A stretch of DNA of 64,000 bases, taken from contig CM048746.1 of assembly GCA_026315105.1 (NCBI GenBank), positions 643,128,898 to 643,192,897 of the forward strand, read 5' to 3'. The notes beneath the pieces are model-generated. The model had not been told where the DNA came from. It searched no databases and saw nothing but the letters and a program-made list of their open reading frames with translations. Source of the stretch: Locusta migratoria (taxonomy: Eukaryota; Arthropoda; Insecta; Orthoptera; Acrididae). Position 1 is the stretch's first letter. Each line of letters starts with the position of its first letter. The translations under genes and the position numbers were made by a program. Below, piece after piece: positions 52,352-62,676 of this stretch.

Positions 52352-52880
52352 CCTTTTATTACTCGTGACATCGTCCTGTTGTTCGTTCTTATAAGGAGAA
52401 TCCCTTTATAAGAAAGTGTTTTCTTCTTCTAGTCCACTATTTAATTCTGGTCCGACCCGTATCGCGGCTAGAGCCCATTAGAAGTTAACATCATTAATGG
52501 GGCGTAATAATTGAAGGATTTAAAATCATTAAATAACACATAACAAATGGCATGTAGTTTAGGGAAATGTGTTGTTTAATAGTGTGCATTAACAATCAAC
52601 AGCTAATTTTGTATTGAAATCCATCAAAACGATATAAAAATAAAAATGTAGAAGGACAACAAGTCACTAACAGCTCACTCCTCAAACGAAGTCAAAATAC
52701 TGTAAGTAATGACGTTTTCCTACAATATGTTATAGCACTGTCGAGACCAGAAACCGTGAAAATCCGGTTGAACCCCGCAATCCCTTTATCCGTTCCGTAA
52801 GTTTTTGACGTCACTTTTTTTGACGTGCGTGCCCTGTTCTACCACAGTTAACAATCTGGGGAAAGCGGACTTCCAGTTAA
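52352..52880. other. Unannotated AT-rich stretch
   Basis: Nothing was recognised. Confidence 0.4.
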
Positions 52881-53747
52881 TCTTCTAATATATGAAGCAG
52901 AGTGTCCGTATGTTTGTACGTGTTGCATACAAATCTACAGTTTTGTTTCAACATTTATGAAATTTTGTACACGTAAGCTTCAATCCATGAGGACGGTCGC
53001 CGTAAGTATAAGAATCACATACGATATACAGTTCATGAGATATGACGTTATAAACAACGAGATGCGCGAAAAACTGCTGCATTTTCTCCTAAACCATTGG
53101 ACCGATTTCAACCGAAAGTGGTACACACATTCCTTACCGTGAGGTAACAATTGCTGCTTGGTTAAGAATCACATACGGCACATGGTTCAAAAGATATTAC
53201 GTCATAACCAATATAAATCGTAAGAAATGCCATTTAATGTGGCGAGACTTTCGAAATACACTGTATGAGAATGACAGTACTTAGCGACTTGCAACAAACT
53301 TTAAACATAATTTCAAACCTTTATTAAACTTTTTCTCGCTGTCAACCACAGTAAAATGATGAAAGGAAAAAAAGTTTCTCGCTTACTACGTTTCCGCTGT
53401 TTACGGCGTAAAACTACGGCTCTCGGTATGACGTTACAATTTATAATTTGTACGCTACAAATTGTAGGCGCAGGAAATTTTACAAACAGTATACTGGCAT
53501 AAAGTTTAGTGTACCTTCGAAACTGTATCACAGTACGAGACGTAGTTCATGAGATATGAGGTCATAAACAGTAACGTTCATGAAAAACTGCCCCATCACC
53601 CACCAAGATTTAATCTATTACTTCTTTACTACTAATTGTATTCCCAAGAGATTTTACAAAGATACATCTCTTATACAAATAAATATATACCTGAAAAATG
53701 GCAAGAATAAATAGATAAATAGCCGGGCAACGCCGGATTTTCAGCTA
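52881..53747 (+). mobile_element. Non-autonomous Helitron, both termini present
   Basis: The 5' end is TCTTCTAATATATGAAG after A at 52880. The 3' end has the hairpin CCGGGCAACGCCGG followed by ATTTTCAGCTAG and then T at 53748. The TC start, the short hairpin a few bases from a CTRR end and insertion between A and T are the defining Helitron features. The 867-bp element contains no Rep/helicase frame, so it would need a partner. The frames inside lack known domains. Confidence 0.85.
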
Positions 53748-53989
53748 GTTTTACATATTTAAGAAATATCTAGGTTATTTATATTTCAAAATTGAGTCTT
53801 TAGAGACTTTAGTCAGGAATGAGGTGGTGATCCTACATATAATGAGCAGCTCTATAAATTCGTTTGTAAGAATGGCTGTCGCAGTTAAACGTCTTGAACG
53901 GTCGCGAAAATCGATACACGGTGTCTGTCATTTTTCGGTACAGTGAGCAAACATCAAAACGACGTCACTTTTAACCAGTGGCGGCTAGT

Positions 53990-54170
53990 TCGTTAGATTC
54001 ATGAAAAACCGCCACGTCACGCACCAAGTTTTAATCTATTACTTATTTAGTACTGATGGTATTTCTAAGAGAGTTTAAAGACATATAGCTCTTACACAAA
54101 TGAATATATAACTGAAAAAATGGCAGGAATAAATAAATATATACCCGAGCAACGCCGGGTTTTCAGGTAG
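53990..54170 (+). mobile_element. Second Helitron 3' end, partial
   Basis: It repeats the last about 180 bp of the preceding Helitron (AATCTATTACTTATTTAG, ACCCGAGCAACGCCGGG) but ends TTTTCAGGTAG, so the CTRR motif is degraded. It is about 240 bp from the intact one and lacks a 5' end. Confidence 0.7.
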
Positions 54171-54174
54171 TAGT

Positions 54175-55300
54175 GGATACCGAAGCACGCGTCATTTCTG
54201 ACGACTCGACACATCGTCGGAGTTTGTGACACTTGCGGGGAAAGGGAATGTGTAGACACTTGCGGGGAGACCCGAACGCTGCAGGTAGTGAACAGGGTGT
54301 TCCAGAAGTAGGGATACACCACCCCTACTCCACGCCCTCCAGCCGCTACCTTTGCCGTATTCTTCACATAGACTTCTTGAGGAGGAGAGTGATATGGTTA
54401 TCTGATTGTAAACCACTGCCTATTACTTTAGACCTTTTTGACTGTACTGAACAGTAGTTCCACGTATTCCGTAATTTATATATATTCCGTAATTTATATT
54501 TATACAGTTAACAGGCCATGTAATTTATAAATTTAATGTAATTTATAACCAACTATTGGCTGCCAATTTCGCTTCATTTTTCCTGGAAGTCTTGCAACTT
54601 GTTTCTCCCTGTTGGTTTATGCCGTGTTCGGAGTAAAAATGGTTCTATATGACGGTGATAGAAAATAGAATTTATCTTTAGCATTTTTCGGTGTGAGACA
54701 TTCCCTTACACATTTCATACATTTCTTAGATGTATTTATAATTCGAATACAGCCAAATCGTTTTGGGGTCTACGAATAAACGCTTCAAGTATGTAAAATA
54801 CTCATTGACTTATTAACGTTTTTTAGTTGAAGGTTTAAGGTTGCGTCTCCTATTAAAAAGCATAGTAGCTATTTTTAAAGAGATGGAAGTTGCATGATAG
54901 TGGGGTTAACTACATAGCGGTCAATTACATCAACGTATATGTGCAGGACGCCTAATATATTTATTGCTTGCGCAGGTGTCTTGATATGCTTAGTGTTCTG
55001 AATAATATGCTTTTAGGAGGTAAGACTGTGGGAAGTCATCATCTTGTACTAGCAGAGAATGTCTTAATAACTCTCCAAACATTATCACTATTAAAATACC
55101 TATTTGTTTTCAGGAGGAACACTCAACGAATTAATATGTAGTTAGAACAAGTTACTATATTGCTCTTCAGCTTGCAAAGGGTTGTGCAATTTCACTGAGT
55201 TTCGTGTTGACAGTGTGGAAACTTGACGACAGCAGTTCCAGACTTCTTGGTATGCCTGTACCCAGGAAAAGCCATTAGCCGCCCCAAGGGCCCCGGGTTC
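54175..55300. other. Unannotated stretch
   Basis: Mostly AT-rich. The frames at 54092-54457 and 55142-55327 have no domain. ACACTTGCGGGGA is repeated at about 54229 and 54256. Confidence 0.4.
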
Positions 55301-55758
55301 CCCGCAAGTGTGACTCCCCGCAAGCACAGAGTAACATATACAGAGAAGCAGCGTACCCTAAACCACTGTCCTACGCTCCCCTCGTAGTTCCGTAATATGC
55401 TAGCTAGCAGGTGTCAGGCGGTTCGCTGGCTTGGGGTGCCTCTCGCACTTCAGAGGGTAGCGTGGAGGGGAGGCTGAGGGGAGAGCTCGTGCCGCCTGCA
55501 CAGACAAATATATACAGACGGGAAACCTCCGTAAGGGCCCGGTCCTACGCTCCGGGGTGTGGGGAAGGAGGGTTTCCAGCAGTTCCGTAAGATGTCCCAT
55601 GATGGCGCTGAGGTCAGAAGCAGAGCTTTAAAACTGGCCAGAGCAGGCGGCAGGTAGCGGCTGCCCCCACCACCACCTCCCCTCAAACGCCGGCACGCCG
55701 GACACAGCTGTAGCCTCATGGCAGGCGGCATGAGCTCTCCCCTCATCCTCCCCTCCAC

Positions 55759-55969
55759 GCCGGCCGCGGTGGCCGAGGTGACTGAGGCGCTCCAGTCACG
55801 GTCAGCACGGACACTACAGTCGGGGGTTCGAATCCCCCCTCGGGCATGGATATTTGTGCCGTCCTAGTTTGTAAGTAGTTCATAAGTAGTTTGTAAGTTT
55901 AGGGACTGATGACCCCGTAGTTAAGTCCCATAAGCTTAACAAACATTTGAACATTTGATTCCCCTCCAC
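55759..55969 (+). mobile_element. SINE family 1 inserted in the mosaic
   Basis: Head, B box, body and tail are all present. The TSD TCCCCTCCACGC is perfect (55749-55760 and 55970-55981) and lies inside the inverted M3 block, so the mosaic is older than this SINE. Confidence 0.9.
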
Positions 55970-56742
55970 GCTACCCTCTGACGTGCGAGAGGCACCCTAA
56001 GCCAGCGAACCGCCTGACACCTGCTAGCATCTTATGGAACTACGAGGGGAGCGTAGGACAGTGGTTTAGGGCGGCCTGCTACTCTGTATATGTTACTCTG
56101 TGCCGCCTGCCACGAGGCCACGGTTGTGTCCGGCTTGCTGGCGTTTGAGGTTGAGGTGGTGGTGGGGACAGCCGCTACCTGCCGCCTGCTCTGGCCAGTT
56201 TAAAGGGCTGCTTCTGACTGCAGCGCCATCATGGGACATCTTATGGAACTGCTGGAAACCCTCCCTCCCCACACACCGGAGCGTAGGACCGGGCCACAGA
56301 GTAACATATAAAGAGAAGCAGCCCGCCCTAAACCACTGTCCTACGCTCCCCTCGTAGTTCCGTAAGATGCTAGCAGGTGTCAGGCGGTTCGCTGGCTTAG
56401 GGTGCGTCTCGCACGTCAGAGGGTAGCGTGGAGGGGAGGCTGAAGGGAGAGCTAGTGCCGCCTGCCACGAGGCCACGGCTGTGTCCGGCTTGCTGGTGTT
56501 TGAGGGGAGGTGGTAGTGGGGGCAGCCGCTGCCGCCTGCTCTGGTCAGTTTTAAAGCTCTGCTTCTGACCTCAGCGCCATCATGGGACATCTTACAGAAC
56601 TGCTGGAAACCCTCCCTCCCCGCACCCCAGAGCCGCCTGCTCTGGCCAGTTTTAAAGCTCTGCTTCTGACCTCGGCGCCACCATGGGACATCTTACGGAA
56701 CTGCTGGAAACCCTCCCTCCCCGCACCCCAGAGCGTAGGACC

Positions 56743-56873
56743 GGGCCCTTACGGGGGTTTCCCGTCTGTATATATTTGTCTGTGACCGGGCCCTTACGGG
56801 GGTTTCCCGTCTGTATATATTTGTCTGTGACCGGGCCCTTACGGAGGTTTCCCGTCTGTATATATTTGTCTGT
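56743..56873 (+). repeat. 45-bp tandem repeat, three units
   Basis: Three nearly identical 45-bp units (each with CGTCTGTATATATTTGTCTG) stand in a row. Because 45 is a multiple of three, every frame reads through as a 15-residue repeat. One inverted unit lies at about 55499-55543. Confidence 0.95.
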
Positions 56874-56904
56874 GCCGCAAGTGTCACTCCCCACAAGTGT
56901 TCCA

Positions 56905-57440
56905 ACCCCCATCGTCGCGGGCTTAAAGCGCAGCCTGGGAAAAAATTCGGTGATCCGACCGGCTTTCGAACTCGCTTTATTTCTGCTTCAGTGGAGCGCT
57001 GTACTACTTGACAACCAGGCTCAACACGTACAGACGGGCCCCCGGTCGTGTGAACAGCCCTGCGCCGCTGCCGCGCTGTGGAGCGTCTGTCTGCTGACGC
57101 CGGCCTAGGCGGGGCTCGGCTGGGCTGGGCTAGAGCAGGCCGGACTAGGCGGCGCGCGTGGCGACGCTGTGTGCCGTCAGCGGCTCTAATGCGGCATTAG
57201 CGCCAGAAATTGCTTGTCCGTCCGTCTCGGCGGCGGCCGGAATAATTCACGCGTCTGCATTAAAGATGAGCCCGCCGGCAGCGCGGCCGGATTACCGCAC
57301 TGTGCTCGGCGCTAGCTTGCGAGGCCCGGCCTGGCTGGCTGGCAACACATCGGCAGGTGCCCCGCTGATCACGAGGATCTCTGTCACCGCGTGCGGAGGT
57401 CAGCCTTATTTCAATACCGAGCGTTCTGAATAAACCAAAA
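56905..57440. other. G+C-rich island 9
   Basis: This CpG-rich block has GGATTA at 57289-57294 (GCGGCCGGATTACCGC), GGCATTAGCGCC near 57192 and GGAATAATTCACGCG near 57238. The opposed frames have no domain. Confidence 0.45.
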
Positions 57441-57570
57441 GGGCGGGATCGGCGTCGACATATTACACCCTGTCCCAGAGCGCATTGTTGTACGCCAGTG
57501 CAGTGGAATCCGTCAAGCAGGGCGTACGTTCGCGTCTGGATAGCTGTAGAGATTTTCGTCACTGACGTGT

Positions 57571-57958
57571 GCCGACCGCGGTGGCCGAGGGGACTGAGGC
57601 GTTCCAGTCACGGTCTGCACGGCCACTACGGTCGGGGGTTCGAATCCCCCCTCGGGCATGAATATTTGTTACGTCCTTAGTATAAGGTAGTTGATAAATA
57701 GTTTGTAACTTTAGGAACTGATGACCCCGTAGTTAAGTCCCAAAACCTTAACAAATATTTGAACATTTTTTGTTTGTTTGTATAGTGTATGGGACTTAAC
57801 TACGGGGATATCAGTCCCTAAACTTACAAACTACTTATGAACTACTTACGAACTAGGATGGCACAAAGGATTCGAAACCCCGACCGTAGTGGCCGAGCAG
57901 ACCGTCACTGGAGCGCCTCAGTCTCCTCGGCCACCGTGCCGGGCGAACATTTTTTCAA
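57571..57958 (+). mobile_element. SINE family 1 containing a second, inverted SINE
   Basis: The outer SINE (57571-57771) is sense. Its TSD CACTGACGT.TGCC lies at 57560-57573 and 57959-57972. The inner SINE (57772-57944, antisense, with an internal deletion next to the B box) was inserted in the outer one's tail, duplicating GAACATTTTTT (57761-57771 and 57945-57955). Confidence 0.85.
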
Positions 57959-58002
57959 CACTGACGTATGCCAGACCATAGCCCGCTTGGATGCTGGAAC
58001 AG

Positions 58003-58205
58003 CCGGCCGCGGTGGCCGAGGGGACTGAGGCGCTTCAGTCACGGTCTGCACGGCCACTACGGTCGGGGATGCGAATCCCCCCTCGGACATGGATATTTGT
58101 GCCGTCCTTAGTGTTCGCTAGTACATAGTACATAAGTAGTTTGTAAGTTTAGCGACTGATGACCCGTAGTTATGTCCCATAAGCCATACAAACATTTGAA
58201 CATTT
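58003..58205 (+). mobile_element. SINE family 1, complete
   Basis: Perfect TSD TGCTGGAACAGCC (57992-58004 and 58206-58218). The B box has changed to GGGGATGCGAATCC, which probably weakens polymerase III recognition. Confidence 0.9.
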
Positions 58206-58401
58206 TGCTGGAACAGCCGCGGCGTTTGCCGGGATCAAATGGGGTTGAGAGTGTGGCAGTGGGGGCTGGTGCTTCAGGTGACTGGGAGTTCACACCTTTC
58301 ACTGCCGGATCTTGATAGTGGCGTCCTCCCCCCCCCCCTTTAAAGAGCAATTTAGCACACCTCTACGAGTGGCGCCGGGGAAAAGACACCCTTCCCCCAT
58401 T

Positions 58402-59600
58402 CTACATCTACATGGGATACTCTGAAAATCACATTTAAGTGTCTCGCAGAGGGTTCATCGAACTGCCATTATACTATTTATCTCCCATTCCATTCTCGAA
58501 TAGCGCGCGGGAAGAAAGAACACCTGAATCTCTCCGTTCGAGCTCTGATCTCTCGTATTTTATTCTGATGATCATTTCTACCCATGTAAGTGGGAGTCAA
58601 CAATATATTTTCGCATTCGGAGGAGAATCTTGGCGATTGAAGTTTCGTAAGTAGCCCACGACGCAACGATAAGTGCCGTTGTTGTAATGATTCCCATCCC
58701 AGATCCCGTATCATTTCCGTAACGCTGTCTCCCCTGTATCGCGACATTGCGAAACGAACTGCCCTTCTTTGGACTCTTTCGATGTACTCCGTCAAACCCA
58801 CCTGATAAGGATCCCACACTGGGCTGCAATACTCCAAAAATGGACGGACAAGCGTAGTGTATGCAGTTTCTTTTGTAGTTCTGTTGCATCTTTTAAGGGT
58901 TCTGCCAATGAAACGCAGTATCTGGTTCGCCTTTTCCACGACATTATCTACGTGTTCTTTACAATTTAAGTCTGAAGTAATATTTTGTGGAGTTTACGGC
59001 CTTCACTTTTGATTGATTTATCTTATAAACAAAGTTTAACGGATTTCTTTTCGTACTGATGTGGACGACTTCACACTTCTCATTATTTAGAGTCAATTGC
59101 CAATTTTTACACCATACTGATATCTTATTCAGATCGTTCTGCAGTTGGTTTTGATCTTCAGATGATTTTACTAGACGGTAAATGACGGCGTCATCTGCAA
59201 ACAACCTAAGAGAGCTACTTAGATTTTCCCCTTAATCGTTTATGTAAATAAGGAGCAGCAGTGGACCAATAACATTACCCTGTGGAACGCCCGATATCAC
59301 CTCTGTTTTAGTCGATGCCTTACCATCGATTACTACGAACTGTGTCCTCTCTGACATAAATCTCCTATCCAATCTCAAATTTGGAGCGATATACCATAAC
59401 CACGCAATTTTATTAAAAGCTGTTTGTGAGGTACTGTGTCAAAAGCCTTCTGGAAATCAAGAAATACGGGGTCGATTCGCGAACCCTTGTCGATAGCACC
59501 CGTCACTTCGTGTGAATAAAGAGCTAGTTGTGTTTCGCATGATCGATATTTTCTAAATCAGTGTTGACATTGGGTCAATAGATCGTTCTGTTCGAGATAA
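58402..59600 (-). pseudogene. LINE 'B' copy 4
   Basis: The minus-strand frame at 58478-58939 holds the C-terminal region (RFIGRTLKRCNRTTKETAYT, LVRPFLEYCSPVWDPYQVGL, EMIRDLGWESLQQRHLSLRR, YMGRNDHQNKIREIRARTER). Further right, MFADDAVIYRLVKSSEDQNQ and NEKCEVVHISTKRNPLNFVY mark the RT core (58959-59204), and RT sequence continues beyond 59500. It has several frameshifts. The 3' end is marked by GTAGATGTAGAATGG at the left edge. Confidence 0.85.
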
Positions 59601-59768
59601 TTCATAATATTGAATAGAGGATATGTTCCAATAGATATATATTTTTGTTAAAAGATCTGCAGAATGCGTTACCTCGGCTTATTTGCGCTAGCTTCAACTG
59701 GAGCTGAGGCGTCGGCCTATCAAGCTTCTTTATTTCAGACTTTTGTTCCAAGTTTAAAGCCGAGTAAT

Positions 59769-59989
59769 CTCTATCTATATAAAAGCGAAAGGACACTCAA
59801 TCACACACTCACTCACCTACTCACTGACTAAACGCGAAATCTCGAAAACTACTTCACCTATGAAGATGTAATTTGGCAGGAATGTATTTTATAGGGAGAA
59901 GACGTCAGCAAAGAAAGTATTTTACGATAGGGCCGATAATTCAGGAGACAACAAATTCGTTACGAAGGGTTGCTTGTGCCCGGCAAAGA
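59769..59989 (+). mobile_element. Helitron 5' end, truncated
   Basis: A Helitron-type start, TCTCTATCTATATAAAAGCG, follows A at 59768, then (CTCA)n-like sequence and GAAATCTCGAAAACTAC. It breaks off at the SINE at 59990. No 3' hairpin or CTRR end was found. Confidence 0.6.
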
Positions 59990-60183
59990 GTTCAAATGTT
60001 TGTATAGCTTAAGGGACTTAACTACGGGGTCATCAATCCCTAAACTAAAAAACTGCTTATGAACTAGCTAATACTAAGGACGGCACAAATATCCATGCCC
60101 GAGGGGAGATTCGAACCCCCGACCGTAGAGGTCGTGCAGACCGTGACTGGCGCGTCGCAGTCCTCTCGGCCACCGCGGCCGGC
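59990..60183 (-). mobile_element. SINE family 1, antisense
   Basis: Antisense tail, body (GGGGTCATCAATCCCTAAAC), B box (GGAGATTCGAACCCCCG) and head (CCTCTCGGCCACCGCGGCC) are present. No clear TSD was found. Confidence 0.85.
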
Positions 60184-60574
60184 GGCCGATGTTATTGTCC
60201 AACACCGCGTTGCACAGTAGCCGCTTCTCGAATATTGTGGAACACGCCATCGTGCCTACGCACGCGTGGAGCGGTTCTGGCGAAAGGCCCTCCGACCTCT
60301 ATGGGTAGTTTTCATTCACGAGTGATTCAGGCGCCACGCTTGAAGACCGCCAGTCCTGCTTGCACTTGAGCGTAACGGTGAAACGCTGCATTCCGCGACC
60401 GTACAGCGCTATTAAACGCCAGCGCTTAGATCGCGGCGTAAACAAACAGTCGGTGCGCGAGCTGATCCTCAGTGTAATTCCGAGCAGCCGGCCTAGGCTG
60501 GAGTGAGTGTGTGACGTCACTGCACACACAGTGGCTGCCGGGATTGATTCGGCTCGCTCGTCAGAACAGCCCTG

Positions 60575-60925
60575 GCAGTTCAGCCGTCAACGACCGCGTC
60601 CGAGAATGTGTGCTTCGCTGCTTGTGTACTGGCGTTAATTCACTGTTGACCTTTTCACTCGACGTTCGCGCACTTACGTTGCTATTCGCAGAGCTGAAAT
60701 ATCCTCATCAGTCGAGTGTCACTACTCGCCGTGCGTCGGGACAGAAAATTAAATTCGCCACGCGTTTGCCGAGAACGAATTTGCGGAAATGCGGTTGTTC
60801 GGGACGTAAGTCCATTCGCGCGCGAATATGCCACGACGCACGATGAGCGTTTGCAGAGGTGAACTGAAATGTACTTGTTCACAAGTACCTCTGCTGTTCG
60901 CATTACTGCGAAACAAGCAGGGTGT
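60575..60925 (+). repeat. Unclassified dispersed repeat 'J', copy 2
   Basis: It is collinear with 48062-48410 (GTACTGGCGTTAATTCACTG, CGGGACAGAAAATTAA, CATTCGCGCGCGAATATGCC). The frames over it (60511-60846) are not conserved in copy 1, so it is treated as non-coding. Confidence 0.65.
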
Positions 60926-61350
60926 TTCAGTTCAAATGTTTGCCTCTGTAGCTGTCAGAATAGTGGATGACGGAGAACAGTTTAGAGGTAGTAATACATA
61001 CGTAATGCTACACTTTTTTGCGGAGCTACGAACATAGTTTGTGTTATTTTCGAGGCCGAGAAAAAAGCTCAAGCTGTTGAGGTAATCGGTCCCTACACTT
61101 ACAAACTACGGGCTGCATTTTCATACCTTGCTTTCGGTGCACATTACTCTTGATCTACAATGCGGAAGAAGTTTCGATTTTGTACCAACACTAAATGACG
61201 TCAACTAAAGCTGTAATAGGAATTTATTGAAATATCTGTTATAGTTCAAGAATTAATAGATGTTTTTATAATACAAGTTCGCATTTTGGAACCATTTTCT
61301 GGTAATCATCAGTCTAAAAACAATAGTATTTTTATGTGATGAACTACAAT
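60926..61350. other. Unannotated stretch
   Basis: Nothing was recognised. Confidence 0.4.
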
Positions 61351-61354
61351 CATT

Positions 61355-61464
61355 TGCCGCGGTGGAATGGCCGAGCGCTCTAAGGCGCTTTGCTGCAGAG
61401 CGCGCTGTTGCTCCCCGTCGGAGGTTCGAGTCCTCCCTCGGGCGTGCGCGCGAGCGCGCGCGCG

Positions 61465-61524
<60 letters not shown>

Positions 61525-61605
61525 GGTCTTAGGTTAGTTTAAGTAGTTTGTAAGCGTAGAGATTGATAACAGCAGTAGTTAAGCCCCTTTGAACATTTGT
61601 TCAAT
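61355..61605 (+). mobile_element. SINE family 2 with long (TG)n, sense
   Basis: It has a full head (TGCCGCGGTGGAATGGCCGA), B box GGAGGTTCGAGTCCTCC, a CG-rich link, a (TG)n tract (about 61468-61520), then the body (TTAGTTTAAGTAGTTTGTAA) and a worn tail. Confidence 0.85.
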
Positions 61606-61625
61606 CATTTAAACAACCTTTTTAC

Positions 61626-61682
61626 ACCGAGTGAGGTGGAGCAGTGGTAACACATTAGACTCGTATTCGGAAGGATTGTGGT
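61626..61682 (+). repeat. SINE family 3 tRNA-like head remnant
   Basis: CACCGAGTGAGGTGGAGCAG and TAGACTCGTATTCGGAAGG match the head of the complete copy at 51148-51375. The body is missing and the B box is damaged. Confidence 0.6.
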
Positions 61683-61689
61683 TCAAATA

Positions 61690-62130
61690 AATTTAAATAA
61701 GAGTGCTGTTATCCCAAAAAGTGAAACAAAAATGTTTCCAAAAATATATTTTGTGATGGACAGTTGTCCTGTTCACTTACAAGAGTCATTGCCATTCTCA
61801 TAAATATATTTTGGCCCACCATTTGGATAAAATTGCAGTGTGTACTCGTTTGTCAGCAGGTTAATATCATGTTACTTTACATCCTTTTTTTTTTTATTTA
61901 TTTTTTTTTTACAAAAAAAAAGACTACATCTGTTGAAATTTAATGAAGAGTTAAAAATCGTAAAATTGTGTTGCTGATAATACTTCATGTTTGTTTCACA
62001 GAGTAGGGCCTATATGCATTATTTATTCAATTAAATCGCTTTCAAAATTTAAATAAAGTAGTGGTATATCGAACTTCAAGAGTCAAAATACTGTATTTAA
62101 CAAGTGGCCTAATCAGTATATATATATAAA
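61690..62130. other. Unannotated AT-rich stretch
   Basis: Low-complexity T and A runs lie near 61886-61920. Nothing else was recognised. Confidence 0.4.
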
Positions 62131-62132
62131 AA

Positions 62133-62334
62133 GATTGTTTGTCTTACCCAAAGCATAGGCTCGTCGATAGACACAAAAAACACAAATGAAAACACACAAA
62201 CAAACATTCAAGTTTTCGCAACCTAGTTGCTTCTTCAGGCAGAGTAGGGAAGGAGAGGGAAAAGGAAAGGATAAGGGTTTTAAGGGAGTGGGTAAGGAGT
62301 CATTCCAATCCCGGGAGAGGAAAGACTTAACTTG

Positions 62335-62398
<64 letters not shown>

Positions 62399-62676
62399 GT
62401 AAACAAATACACACACAACCACACATATATATACACGCAAACACACCTAGGCAGAAATATTGTAGATATTTCCTCCAAGGTCTCTCCTCTCCCGGGATTG
62501 GAATGGCTCCTTACCCACTCCCTTAAAACCCTCATCATTTCCTTTTCCCTCTCCTTCCCTACTCTGTCTGAAGAAGCAACTAGGTTGCGAAAGCTTGAAT
62601 GTTTGTTTGTGTGTGTGTGTTTTCATTTGTTTTTTGTGTATATCGGCGAGCCTATGCTTTGGGTAAGTCAAACAAT
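62133..62676. mobile_element. Fold-back MITE with long inverted repeats
   Basis: The arms 62135-62325 and 62480-62672 are inverted copies of about 190 bp. Examples are CTTACCCAAAGCATAGGCTC against its complement near 62652, CAACCTAGTTGCTTCTTCAG against 62573-62587, and CAATCCCGGGAGAGG against its complement near 62493. The loop holds a 56-A run at 62339-62394 and (CA)n/(TA)n sequence. The two long frames across it (Lys-rich one way, Phe-rich the other) are artefacts. Confidence 0.9.

Larger units (their letters stand above)
55301..56900. repeat. Modular mosaic of four repeat blocks in both orientations
   Basis: Four blocks recur. M1 is about 45 bp (GGGCCCTTACGGGGGTTTCC). M2 is about 100 bp (CATGGGACATCTTACGGAAC). 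M3 is about 170 bp (GGTGTCAGGCGGTTCGCTGG). M4 is about 90 bp (GCCACGAGGCCACGGCTGTG). The order read by eye is M3+ M1- M2- M4- M3- / M4+ M2+ M3+ M4+ M2+ M2+ M1+ M1+ M1+. The consensus unit is M3-M4-M2-M1, so one unit lies inverted against partly repeated direct ones, with the turning point near 56100. The long frames here come from the repeats. It may be a fold-back element or an amplified palindrome. Confidence 0.8.

Noticed and set aside
56093..57108. 165- and 141-codon frames at 55.4-57.1 kb
   Set aside because: They follow the M1-M4 module repeats in both directions and contain the 15-residue repeat. They reflect duplication of DNA, not protein conservation.
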